Below, piece after piece: positions 35,183 through 42,678 of a stretch of DNA of 64,000 bases. Numbering within the stretch: position 1 is the stretch's first letter; each line of letters begins with the position of its first letter. The position numbers and the translations under genes were made by a program. The notes beneath the pieces were generated by a model. The model searched no databases. It was not told the DNA's origin and saw nothing but the letters and a program-made list of their open reading frames with translations. This stretch comes from Pseudomonas sp. RIT409 (GTDB lineage: Bacteria; Pseudomonadota; Gammaproteobacteria; Pseudomonadales; Pseudomonadaceae): positions 1 to 64,000 of the forward strand of contig NZ_QARE02000003.1 in NCBI RefSeq assembly GCF_003052515.2. Reading direction: 5' to 3'.

Positions 35183-37351
35183 ATGCAAAAGATGAAGCTT
35201 GTCGCCGTATTGATCCTGTTGCCTCTGTTCCTCGGATTATTTGGCGCGTGGGAGTTGCAACGCAGTGCCGACAATGGGAGTCGTCTGGTCCAGGATCAGG
35301 CAGAGCTCGCCGAGCTTCTCCCGCAACTTCGGGAAATGGCCAGCAAGAACAAGAATGGATGGATTGAGATCAACGACCAGCGAGTGGGCGTGGAGCTGGC
35401 CCTGAGCCGCGTTGGCGAAGCCGAGCACGACATCCTCCAACTGCTGTCGCTGGAACGGATCAAGACCGGCATTGCATGGAGTGTGGTCGGCCTGGGCCTG
35501 CTGGCCGCCCTGGTCGGTACCCTCGGCCTCCTGGCCCTGGGGTGGGCCGCCTCGCGAGCCTTGGAGTCGCGCAAGCGATTGCTTCACACCTTCACCCTCA
35601 TCAGCCGCATCCTCCCGTTCCTTCTGGTCGGGCACATCGTTGCGATGACCGCCGCAGTTGCTGCCGTTCTGGTGTTCGAAGGTCTGGGGTTGTGGCACGT
35701 CGGCCGAATGTCTGCCGGTGAGTTCAAATTGATGGCGGTCGCCTTTATCACTGGTCTCGTCTGCCTCTATTCGATCTGGACCATGGCCAAGCAGCTGAAG
35801 GTCATGCTGCACATGTTCGAGCCGTCGGGCATGGTCGTCCTTGGGCACGCTGTGACGCCGCAACAAGCGCCGCTGCTGTGGGACATCGTGCGCGAGCTGG
35901 CGCAGCGACTCGGCGCGTTGCAGCCCGATCACATCGTGCTCGGGATGGCCGACGGTTTTTACGTTACTTCCAGCGACGTCAGTCTGCTGCCGAGCGACGC
36001 ACACCTCTCAGGGCGAACGCTGCATGTGCCGATCATGTACCTGGGCCTGCTCGATGACGCGCAGACGCGCGCGGTAATCGGTCATGAGCTGGCGCATTTC
36101 GCTGGCGCCGATACTGAATACAGCCTGCGCTTTCTGCCGATCTACGACGGTATCAGCCGCAGCCTGCAGTCGATTTTCCAGACAATGCTCAGCAGCGATC
36201 TGCTTCAGCGCACGATCCTTCGCCCGGCGTTGATGCTGGGGCTGCACTTCATGGAAAGTTTCGACCACGCTGTGAATCACTGGAGTCGCGTACGGGAACT
36301 TGCTGCGGACGCTGCGGGGGCTCGCATGGCCGACAACGAGGCAGCTGGGTCGGCACTGTTGCGTATTTCGGCGATCGATCCGCTGCTTCAGGAACGGGTT
36401 TGGGGGCATGTCGGCAGCGCGACCAATCCCGTGCCAGGTTATGTCTTGCCCACAGACTTGCCGGGGGCCGTGCTGCAGGCCTTGAGCGAGCAGGCACTGA
36501 CCTTGTCCGAAGACGAACTGGCCGTTCAACTTCCGCACCCATCCGACACCCACCCCTCCAACGGCGAGCGACTGGCCTCGTTGCACGTGACGGTTGAAGA
36601 CGCGGCGAAGAGGAGCACCCACCCGATCGACGCGGTACTGGCCAGTGCTGCAATGGATCGGTTCTTCACCGATCCATCCAGTGTCCGGGCGCGCCTCACC
36701 GAAGATTTCCTTTCGCACTATGTCACCCAAGACGCTGCGGTCGTCGAAGAGCTGAAAACCTACGCGGGTAACGTCAGCGGTGATGTGCTCCTGTATGAGG
36801 GGGCACGCAAGCGGGGGATAATCGCCACAGCGGTTTTCGGTTCCCTGTTGCTGACCGGGCTGGCGTTGCTTGCCGTGGGGTACCTGCATCCACAGTTGGC
36901 CAATGGCAAACCGCAGATACTCTATGTAACCGGTGCGATCCTTGCCGTGCTGATGGCCTGCCTATTGCCGATGACACTGCGCCTGGTCATGCGCGCTCGC
37001 ATCCCCGCCTTGAAGCTCACACCGGATCACTTCGTCTTCGCCAACCTCAAAGCGCCGCTGGCTATCCAGCATGTGGCAGATTTCGGCCTGACCCTCGGCA
37101 ATGGCCTGGTGCTCAACGTGTTGCTCGAAGACGACGCCCCGCTGCCCGAAGTAACCTCAGGTTCTTTTTTCGCGCCCAACGCTCAAGTGATTAAGAAAAA
37201 ACGCTGGGTTCAGTTGCAGTTGATACAGTTCTGCCGGGATGACAGGAAGCTCAAGCCCGAAGAACTGGCGGAACTGATTGGCACGTACCTGAACGCCGGC
37301 ACTGCCCGCCACCTTCTCGCGCAGCGTTCGCAGCAGACCGCTGTCACGTGA
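35183..37351 (+). CDS. M48-family membrane metalloprotease
   Basis: 722-aa inner-membrane zinc protease. Membrane helices lie at the N-terminus and around residues 95-125, 145-170 and 185-205. The active site VIGHELAHF (HExxH) lies near residue 300, and RELAADAAGARM near 380 supplies the third ligand (ExxxD). Two more helices are near 555 and 585. The ATG at 35183 follows AAGGTG. The stop overlaps a GTG of the DUF6508 frame. It is divergent from the T6SS operon; whether it belongs to secretion or to membrane quality control is unknown. Confidence 0.85.
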   Translation: MQKMKLVAVLILLPLFLGLFGAWELQRSADNGSRLVQDQAELAELLPQLREMASKNKNGWIEINDQRVGVELALSRVGEAEHDILQLLSLERIKTGIAWSVVGLGLLAALVGTLGLLALGWAASRALESRKRLLHTFTLISRILPFLLVGHIVAMTAAVAAVLVFEGLGLWHVGRMSAGEFKLMAVAFITGLVCLYSIWTMAKQLKVMLHMFEPSGMVVLGHAVTPQQAPLLWDIVRELAQRLGALQPDHIVLGMADGFYVTSSDVSLLPSDAHLSGRTLHVPIMYLGLLDDAQTRAVIGHELAHFAGADTEYSLRFLPIYDGISRSLQSIFQTMLSSDLLQRTILRPALMLGLHFMESFDHAVNHWSRVRELAADAAGARMADNEAAGSALLRISAIDPLLQERVWGHVGSATNPVPGYVLPTDLPGAVLQALSEQALTLSEDELAVQLPHPSDTHPSNGERLASLHVTVEDAAKRSTHPIDAVLASAAMDRFFTDPSSVRARLTEDFLSHYVTQDAAVVEELKTYAGNVSGDVLLYEGARKRGIIATAVFGSLLLTGLALLAVGYLHPQLANGKPQILYVTGAILAVLMACLLPMTLRLVMRARIPALKLTPDHFVFANLKAPLAIQHVADFGLTLGNGLVLNVLLEDDAPLPEVTSGSFFAPNAQVIKKKRWVQLQLIQFCRDDRKLKPEELAELIGTYLNAGTARHLLAQRSQQTAVT

Positions 37352-37374
37352 GCGCTCACTCTCGAGGTGTTCTG

Positions 37375-38355
37375 ATGCACTGGCTTCGTCGACTCAAAGG
37401 CTTGCTGGCTCGCCAGCCACGACTTGAACCACCTGCCGCGGACCCTGGGCGGGGTCCTGCGCAGGAGCCTGCGCCACCCACGCCTTCCCCTGTGGAACAG
37501 AATCTGAGCTGGCTGCCGGCCTACGAGGCGCCGCAGCCCTTGAACGAGCCGCCGCCAGGGTGTCCGCCGCTCGGCCGCAAATATGAGGCATTACGCAGCC
37601 GCTATCTGGCATTCGTCGGCCACGCTCAAAAATATTATCCGCAAGTGCTGACGGATGAATGCCGCCAGCAGGGGCATGAGCTGGCGCGGGCTCTGCATTC
37701 GAAAGCCCTCGACCTGAGTTCTTCCAAAGCGACGACCGATTCGCTTGATATCTATTGGTTCATGCAGTGCGCGGCGCTGGTTTCGCTGTTCGCCCATGGC
37801 GCTCATTCGGTCGCCTTCAGCCGCTACAGAAAGGACGTGGACTACTATAAGGACCACAACTTGACCCGCCAGCAGGTAGAGGCTTTTGACGGCTACGTCC
37901 GGGCATTCACCCCCGAGCTGCCGTCAGGCAATCTGCTGCTGATGCGCGGGCCGCAGGACGCACGCTCACCCCGTGAACCCGTGCTGCAGGTCGAGGACAT
38001 GGATGAACTCCTGTCGTTTTTGCCACGGCTTTACCCCGGCGGCATTGCCATCAAGACCTACACCGTCCGCGAAGGCACCTACTGGCCTGAGTACGCCGAG
38101 GTCGTGACCGATTTCTTTTGCGCGGTGGGCAAGGATTGCTGGACTGACTTCGACTACCTCAACCATGGCGCCGCGGTCATGATCGAAAACCCAGCTTGCA
38201 TCGCACAGGCCAGTTTGGCGGACATCCAGAGTATGTTGACCTGGTGCGCACGCGGCGAGCGCTTCTGCGACGGGCATCATGGTTCGGTTATCGAAAAGGG
38301 TTACGTGCTGAATGTGTTGCGCAGGATCGAGGTCTTGCGTGCTGCCATGCGGTGA
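37375..38355 (+). CDS. DUF6508-domain protein of unknown function
   Basis: 326 aa. The N-terminal 50 residues are Pro-rich and of low complexity. The C-terminal third (YWPEYAEVVTDFFCAV ... MIENPACIAQASLADIQ ... CVRGERFCDGH-like motif as CARGERFCDGHHG) matches my memory of DUF6508. GAGGTG before the ATG at 37375 favours it over the GTG at 37348 that overlaps the protease stop. The last about 45 bp are repeated at 39189, see the direct repeats. Probably co-transcribed with the M48 gene. Confidence 0.75.
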   Translation: MHWLRRLKGLLARQPRLEPPAADPGRGPAQEPAPPTPSPVEQNLSWLPAYEAPQPLNEPPPGCPPLGRKYEALRSRYLAFVGHAQKYYPQVLTDECRQQGHELARALHSKALDLSSSKATTDSLDIYWFMQCAALVSLFAHGAHSVAFSRYRKDVDYYKDHNLTRQQVEAFDGYVRAFTPELPSGNLLLMRGPQDARSPREPVLQVEDMDELLSFLPRLYPGGIAIKTYTVREGTYWPEYAEVVTDFFCAVGKDCWTDFDYLNHGAAVMIENPACIAQASLADIQSMLTWCARGERFCDGHHGSVIEKGYVLNVLRRIEVLRAAMR

Positions 38356-38500
38356 TCGCGCCGTTTCCAGGGTCACTCAGTGATGCGCGACAGCACGGCA
38401 ACCATTTACACCCCGTTTTCAGATGAGTGTTTCGTATCGCAGCATTGCCGTGTTCAGTCGCTTAGCGAGGTATTCATGTGTATGGCCGAGCGCCGCCAGA
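38311..38500. repeat. Direct repeat, left copy (about 190 bp)
   Basis: Covers the last about 45 bp of the DUF6508 gene, the spacer, and the 3' end of the HD-hydrolase gene (from its stop complement back to about GCCGAGCGCCGCCAGA). It matches 39189-39377 with only a few differences. The two copies box an effector remnant and a truncated DUF6966 gene. Confidence 0.85.
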
Positions 38501-38890
38501 AGCTTGCTCTGATTCTTGGCCAGCCAGTCTGCAGACTTCCTATTCGGAATCTCCGCCTGAAGCTTCGCACTGCGCCAAGCGCTGCGGCGATACCGAACGC
38601 CAGCGAACGTGCAGCGCCTCCAATGGCGCCCCGACAGCGAGACTTCCCCCCCAGAATCGTCACCACTTACTGCACCAGCTTCATCAGCACCGGCAAGACT
38701 TGCGAGATGTTGATCGATGCCCGCGTTCGGGCGAGATTCGTCTGCATGATCGGGTAGGAGAGGGCCATCGCTTGCCGAACATGGTCGATCCGGTTGCCGC
38801 CGATGGTGCCTTAGGCTTGGCTGGCACCGCTGCCCATCTGGCGTGTAAATCCGTCCCAGCTGTCATGAGCGGTTTGCAAGCCGTTTACAC
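38501..38890 (-). pseudogene. Decayed copy of the DUF6861 effector gene
   Basis: Nucleotides 38501-38575 align with 43303-43377, and 38568-38890 with about 43719-44040 of the intact effector gene, same strand. The two blocks meet at CACTGCGC, which occurs twice in the intact gene (43370 and 43719). The remnant therefore has a 349-bp deletion at an 8-bp direct repeat, which breaks the frame. The C-terminal toxin part is missing. Recognisable parts include the Gly/Ala-rich membrane stretch and the QTNLARKRA-like region. No open frame remains. Confidence 0.8.
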
Positions 38891-38904
38891 AGAGCTAGGC
38901 GCGT

Positions 38905-39141
38905 TTAGCGCTGCGTACACAGTTCGAATAGCTGAGTTCTCAATTCGTTAAATTCGTTGTTTGAACTGATCAAGGGTTGCCCATCTTGGTACAAAACGAC
39001 GTCATTGAGGGAGCCCATTCCGCCGTATAACTTGATTATCTGAGAGTGTGCGAACTCTTCATCTTGAAGCAGCTGTGCTCGGCACTGATCGAGCCTGTCG
39101 GCCCACGATCCGTTGTCTCCTGCGCGCAGCAATACAGACAT
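38905..39141 (-). pseudogene. DUF6966-like immunity protein, 5'-truncated
   Basis: 78 aa from the internal ATG; GDNGSWADRLDQCR and IIKLYGGMGSLNDVVLYQ are typical of DUF6966, a small protein often found beside toxins. The frame stays open and family-like upstream (PPPEIINR) until a stop, then runs into the right direct repeat at about 39177, so the native start codon was probably lost. It lies just after the effector remnant and may be its former immunity gene. Confidence 0.6.
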
Positions 39142-39188
39142 GCGGTTGATGATCTCAGGTGGTGGTTGGCCATAAGTGGGTTACTCAA

Positions 39189-39377
39189 AATGTGTTGCGC
39201 AGGATCGAGGTCTTGCGTGCTGCAATGCGGTGATCGCCCGTTTCCAGCGTCACTCAGTGATACGCGACAGCCCGGCAACCATTTACACCGCGTTTTCAGA
39301 TGAGTGTTTCGTATCGCAGCATTGCCGTGTTCAGTCGCTTTGCGAGGTATTCATGTGTATGGCCGAGCGCCGCCAGA
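39189..39377. repeat. Direct repeat, right copy (about 190 bp)
   Basis: Second copy of 38311-38500. Its left end carries a displaced DUF6508 3' end (AATGTGTTGCGCAGGATCGA at the border), and its right end is the real 3' end of the HD-hydrolase gene. The left copy therefore arose by duplication during the insertion event. Confidence 0.85.
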
Positions 39378-39832
39378 ATCTGCGATGACTCCACCAGATA
39401 GCTCGCACGTTTGGTCTGCGTCCACGTCGCAGGCGCGGACTGCAGGTTGGTAATGCGATCGCACAGCTTGATCGCCGCAGCCTCCTTGGAGTGCGCGGCG
39501 ATGGCCTGGAAATACTGCTCTTCGGAAAACGGCACGATCAGGTTCTTGCTCAAGCTGGCGACCACCGAGGCGACACGTTCGCCGAAGAGGTCAGCGATGG
39601 TCGCTTGAGTAACGGATGTGTCCTCGATCACGTCGTGCATCAGCGCGGCCGGCAACGCAATTTCCAACGCGCCGACCGACTCTTCGCGATCAGCAAAGAT
39701 CAGCTCATTCGCCACCATGGCCACATGGGTGGAGTAGGGCAGCTGCGAGGCTTTCATGGTCTGTCCGAGATGAGCCTGCGAGGCAAAAAGCCAGGCTTTG
39801 TTGTAGAGGTGTTGCAGGTCCGTAGTTGGCAT
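39296..39832 (-). CDS. HD-domain (p)ppGpp hydrolase-like protein (small alarmone hydrolase, MESH1/SpoT type)
   Basis: 178-aa stand-alone HD_4 protein. All metal and catalytic positions of the MESH1/SpoT hydrolase are visible: His36 (YSTHVAMVA), His66-Asp67 and Glu70-Asp71 (ALMHDVIEDT), Asp125 and Asn129 (KLCDRITNL). It should remove the 3' pyrophosphate from (p)ppGpp or (p)ppApp-like nucleotides in the cytosol (family knowledge). CAGGAGC precedes the ATG. It lies 27 bp after a Tsi6-like immunity gene in an effector/immunity island, so it may detoxify an alarmone-making T6SS toxin (inference). Confidence 0.85.
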   Translation of the reverse strand: MPTTDLQHLYNKAWLFASQAHLGQTMKASQLPYSTHVAMVANELIFADREESVGALEIALPAALMHDVIEDTSVTQATIADLFGERVASVVASLSKNLIVPFSEEQYFQAIAAHSKEAAAIKLCDRITNLQSAPATWTQTKRASYLVESSQILAALGHTHEYLAKRLNTAMLRYETLI

Positions 39833-39859
39833 TGAAGCTCCTGAGACGTCTGAGTAGCG

Positions 39860-40180
39860 CTACTGTTTTGCGAGGCTCTCGGGCGGTTGTCCGTCCGGGA
39901 GTTGAATTTTCAGTCCGCGTGCAATCTGGTCACGGATGCTGTCGGCTACAGCAAGCGCGTCCGCATGCTCCGGGTCGTCACGACGGAAGTCCTCTGCTGG
40001 CCAGACGCCAATCTTCAGCGTATGCAGCTTTGCTTTGTCGGTTTCGAGACCCAAGACCACGTCTTTCACATATTCAAGGTTATGAAGAAGGCCGGCGTAC
40101 AGGGCATCCCTTGAGCCGGTTTCCAGCCTCGAGCGTGTGATGTCGATGGCCTCATTGATATAGTCGACGGCTTTTTTCAT
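39860..40180 (-). CDS. Tsi6-like immunity protein
   Basis: 106-aa helical protein. The pattern AVDYINEAIDITRSRLE ... HNLEYVKDVVLG ... KLHTLKIGVWPAEDF ... IARGLKIQLP matches the Tsi6 immunity family, whose founder neutralises the NAD(P)-degrading T6SS toxin Tse6 of P. aeruginosa. No Tse6-like gene is in the window, so this is an orphan immunity gene. AGGAAG lies upstream of the ATG. Confidence 0.75.
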   Translation of the reverse strand: MKKAVDYINEAIDITRSRLETGSRDALYAGLLHNLEYVKDVVLGLETDKAKLHTLKIGVWPAEDFRRDDPEHADALAVADSIRDQIARGLKIQLPDGQPPESLAKQ

Positions 40181-40271
40181 CTCAAGGACTTCCTGGTCTC
40201 AAGCGCAGCAATGGGGCGTTAGACAGCGGTTCCTCTGTCCCAGCTCGGCTTTTGTATCGGCAGTTCGTCAA

Positions 40272-40309
40272 GCTCGGCACTGATCGAGCCTGTCGGCCCG
40301 CGATCCGTT
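40272..40309 (-). repeat. 38-bp echo of the DUF6966 gene
   Basis: Identical to 39077-39114 except for one base (GCCCA versus GCCCG). It is a scrap of a second DUF6966-type immunity gene between the Tsi6-like gene and the 101-aa ORF. Confidence 0.75.
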
Positions 40310-40615
40310 TTACTTTTTTTTCATCGATTCACGGAATAATTTTAAAGCCAAAGTCTCGCCACCTGTCACCTCGATTGAAAAATGTGCATAGGCTTCTTCG
40401 AGTTCGGCATATTGCTGAAGATTTCTTTCGGTAAAGCGGTAGCGCCCAGGTACTTGGCCTATTTCAATTGACCCCAGAAGGGTTCCTGTCTTGGATCTTT
40501 CCAATAAAGGCTTCAGGTCGGAATAAAGTGCCATGACTTCTGGATCTTTTTTCGAATATCTTTCAAGTTGCTCCTCAAGCTTTACTGCGGCATTTTTTAG
40601 TTTGTTGGTGTTCAT
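40310..40615 (-). CDS. Small unknown protein in immunity island
   Basis: 101 aa, highly charged and helical (NAAVKLEEQLERYSKKDPE), with IEVTGGETLALKLFRESMKKK at the C-terminus. No domain recognised. The 3' end abuts the DUF6966 scrap at 40272-40309. The setting among immunity genes and the size suggest an immunity protein, without further proof. Confidence 0.6.
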   Translation of the reverse strand: MNTNKLKNAAVKLEEQLERYSKKDPEVMALYSDLKPLLERSKTGTLLGSIEIGQVPGRYRFTERNLQQYAELEEAYAHFSIEVTGGETLALKLFRESMKKK

Positions 40616-40690
40616 ATCGCTTCTATCTGGTCTTCGCTGCTGGATGTTCCTTTGCCGGCAGTTGTGTCGTAGTCGCGGTCATGCATAGAA

Positions 40691-40954
40691 TTAAATAGCC
40701 ATCCCTCTTCTGCTGCCTGGCTTTTGGATCAATAATTCGTCTAACTCTCGGCGGCGGCATTTTGTGAGGAATGCCAGTGCAGCGTTGAGATCCTTTTGAA
40801 ACAGCTCAAACTGAGCACTGTCAATTTCGTAATATTCCTCATACTCAATCATGTCATTACTAACAGGAAGTGAGGCATAAAACTTTCCGGATGCTTCCTC
40901 TATTCCTAGTGAAAAGCGTTCCTCACGATTAAAATACCTATCTGTAAATTTCAT
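40691..40954 (-). CDS. Small unknown acidic protein, possible immunity protein
   Basis: 87 aa, acidic middle (NDMIEYEEYYEIDSAQFELFQKDLNAALAFL) with a basic tail. A GAGG ribosome site precedes the ATG. It follows the ADP-ribosylglycohydrolase gene by 60 bp. No family recognised; codon use is less GC-rich than the T6SS core, as for other genes of this island. Confidence 0.6.
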   Translation of the reverse strand: MKFTDRYFNREERFSLGIEEASGKFYASLPVSNDMIEYEEYYEIDSAQFELFQKDLNAALAFLTKCRRRELDELLIQKPGSRRGMAI

Positions 40955-41014
40955 AATGATCCTCTAAGGTGGCGACAGGCAGTTCGTAGCCGGCACATCA
41001 GCACATTCCAGTTA

Positions 41015-42088
41015 TCAAACACCGCTAGTTTCAAATGTATCCGTAGCAGGTGCCAAGTCGTGTAACTGTCGACTCAGTTTTTGAATATTATCGGACCATG
41101 CAACTCTAGCTACCCAATCCTCTGGCATGCCGGACACGCCATAAAGCGCACCAGCCAATTGGCCTGCAACCGCCGCCACGCTATCAGCGTCATCTGCCAG
41201 GTTAGCAGCCAACAGGATCGCATCTTTGAAGTTCTCGGTGTTCCACACCGCCCATAATGCGGCTTCCAGCGTGTCTATCACGTAGCCAGAAGAGCGGATT
41301 TGATCTCGTGTTTTCTGTTTGTATTCTCCAGCATTTATGAGCGTTGCTCGCGGCTGTAAAGGGCGAACCATCGGCTGGCACATTTCAGCCTTGTCCGCGC
41401 CGTTGAGTGCCAAATGCAGTATCGCACCCAAAAGCTCACAGCCGCTGATCGCTTCGGCAGCTCTATGCGTAGCGCGGCTTTGGCTCTGAGCATCCCGCCA
41501 CGTTGAGGACAGGCTATGCCTTCTGAAAATAGCGGTAGGCGCAAGCCTTATAATGGAGCCATTTCCGGCAGTGTTGGGATCAAGATTGCCGATCCAGTCC
41601 AGCCCCTTGCTTAGCCATCCATCCAAAGCATTGCGCGTCGCGTGACCAATGTCGAAACAGACGCCATTTACACTATTTCTTCCTTGCATATACCACTGAC
41701 ACAACCTATCCAGATAATCACTTAAATCAAACCTGTGGTGTTTCAGATAGGTTTCTGCCAAACACAGCGCCATGCTGGTATCGTCCGTCCATTCTCCTGG
41801 TTTCAACTTGAATGGACCGCCCCCCGACATGTCATCAATACACTTTGTATCGCGAGGCAGAAATTCGAGTGTGGTGCCAACAGCGTCCCCGATGGCTAAA
41901 CCCAGCAAGGCACCTTTTGCCCTATTCAATGATTGACTTTCTGTGAGGGTAGAGACCCGCGATTGTAGCCAATCAGGCTCTACGTACCTTCTACTTGTAG
42001 ATACACGAGGCGACGGAGGGGGTAGCAAATAATTATATTTATAAGCGTATTCAGTGACGTCAAGCGTGGATTTATTTAGATCAATCAT
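41015..42088 (-). CDS. ADP-ribosylglycohydrolase (DraG/ARH family)
   Basis: 357 aa. The family motifs are complete: [13 protein letters not shown] near residue 60-70, [11 protein letters not shown] near 98-108, NGSIIRLAP in the middle and [21 protein letters not shown] near 310, giving the two-Mg site that removes ADP-ribose from proteins. About 55 residues before the core have no counterpart in the minimal enzyme; ADP-ribosylglycohydrolase immunity proteins of T6SS toxins also carry an N-terminal extension that plugs the toxin (family knowledge). It lies 59 bp after the effector's immunity candidate. Confidence 0.88.
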   Translation of the reverse strand: MIDLNKSTLDVTEYAYKYNYLLPPPSPRVSTSRRYVEPDWLQSRVSTLTESQSLNRAKGALLGLAIGDAVGTTLEFLPRDTKCIDDMSGGGPFKLKPGEWTDDTSMALCLAETYLKHHRFDLSDYLDRLCQWYMQGRNSVNGVCFDIGHATRNALDGWLSKGLDWIGNLDPNTAGNGSIIRLAPTAIFRRHSLSSTWRDAQSQSRATHRAAEAISGCELLGAILHLALNGADKAEMCQPMVRPLQPRATLINAGEYKQKTRDQIRSSGYVIDTLEAALWAVWNTENFKDAILLAANLADDADSVAAVAGQLAGALYGVSGMPEDWVARVAWSDNIQKLSRQLHDLAPATDTFETSGV

Positions 42089-42147
42089 GTGTTTTTTGCT
42101 CAACGGGGCCACGACACGCTGGACGTCCTACGTCAAGGCAGGATTAT

Positions 42148-42678
42148 TCAAGCATTGTCGGGTACATAATCGGGGCCGCCCAACGTGTCGCGCACATGCA
42201 CGGCAGTGCGCACCAATGGCTCCCATAGTCCCTGTTTGCTATTCCAGGGAGCTCCGGCCCAACGGGTGTCGTTAACCAGCTCTGTCTTGTTAACTTCCAT
42301 CTGTCGTTTCAGCACGATGGAAGGTGCAGTCAGATCAATATCAGGAAGCGCAGCGTAGACTCCTTGAGGTTGAGAGTTTCGTTTGGATATACAAAATCTA
42401 TAGTACCAGATCCAACGCTGAGCCATGTAGATTGCACGGTTGCGATCTGGATAAGTTTCGAGGATCTTTGCTAGCGAGTTTATAAATGCTGCCTGGAATA
42501 ACTTATCACCTGCGCGAAAATACGGCATGAACAGAAGATCGAATGCAACAACTACATTCTGGGGGTCATCATTATCATCCTTTGTTTCAAAGAAATAAAA
42601 TGGTTCGCCTACCAAAAACTTGTCGAGTTCAGCATTGGTTAAGGCGATAGCAAGAATGTCATCTGGGGCATTGTTCAT
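42148..42678 (-). CDS. Putative cognate immunity protein of the DUF6861 effector
   Basis: 176 aa, no signal peptide, aromatic-rich (EPFYFFETKDDNDD, MAQRWIWYYRFCISKR). No family recognised. Its ATG overlaps the effector stop by 4 bases (ATGA), the usual arrangement for an immunity gene. Base composition is lower in GC than the effector N-terminal part. Confidence 0.7.
   Translation of the reverse strand: MNNAPDDILAIALTNAELDKFLVGEPFYFFETKDDNDDPQNVVVAFDLLFMPYFRAGDKLFQAAFINSLAKILETYPDRNRAIYMAQRWIWYYRFCISKRNSQPQGVYAALPDIDLTAPSIVLKRQMEVNKTELVNDTRWAGAPWNSKQGLWEPLVRTAVHVRDTLGGPDYVPDNA

Noticed and set aside
38311..39377. Insertion sequence or transposon for the 190-bp repeats
   Set aside because: No transposase, no terminal inverted repeats; the repeats are parts of neighbouring genes, which fits recombination rather than transposition.
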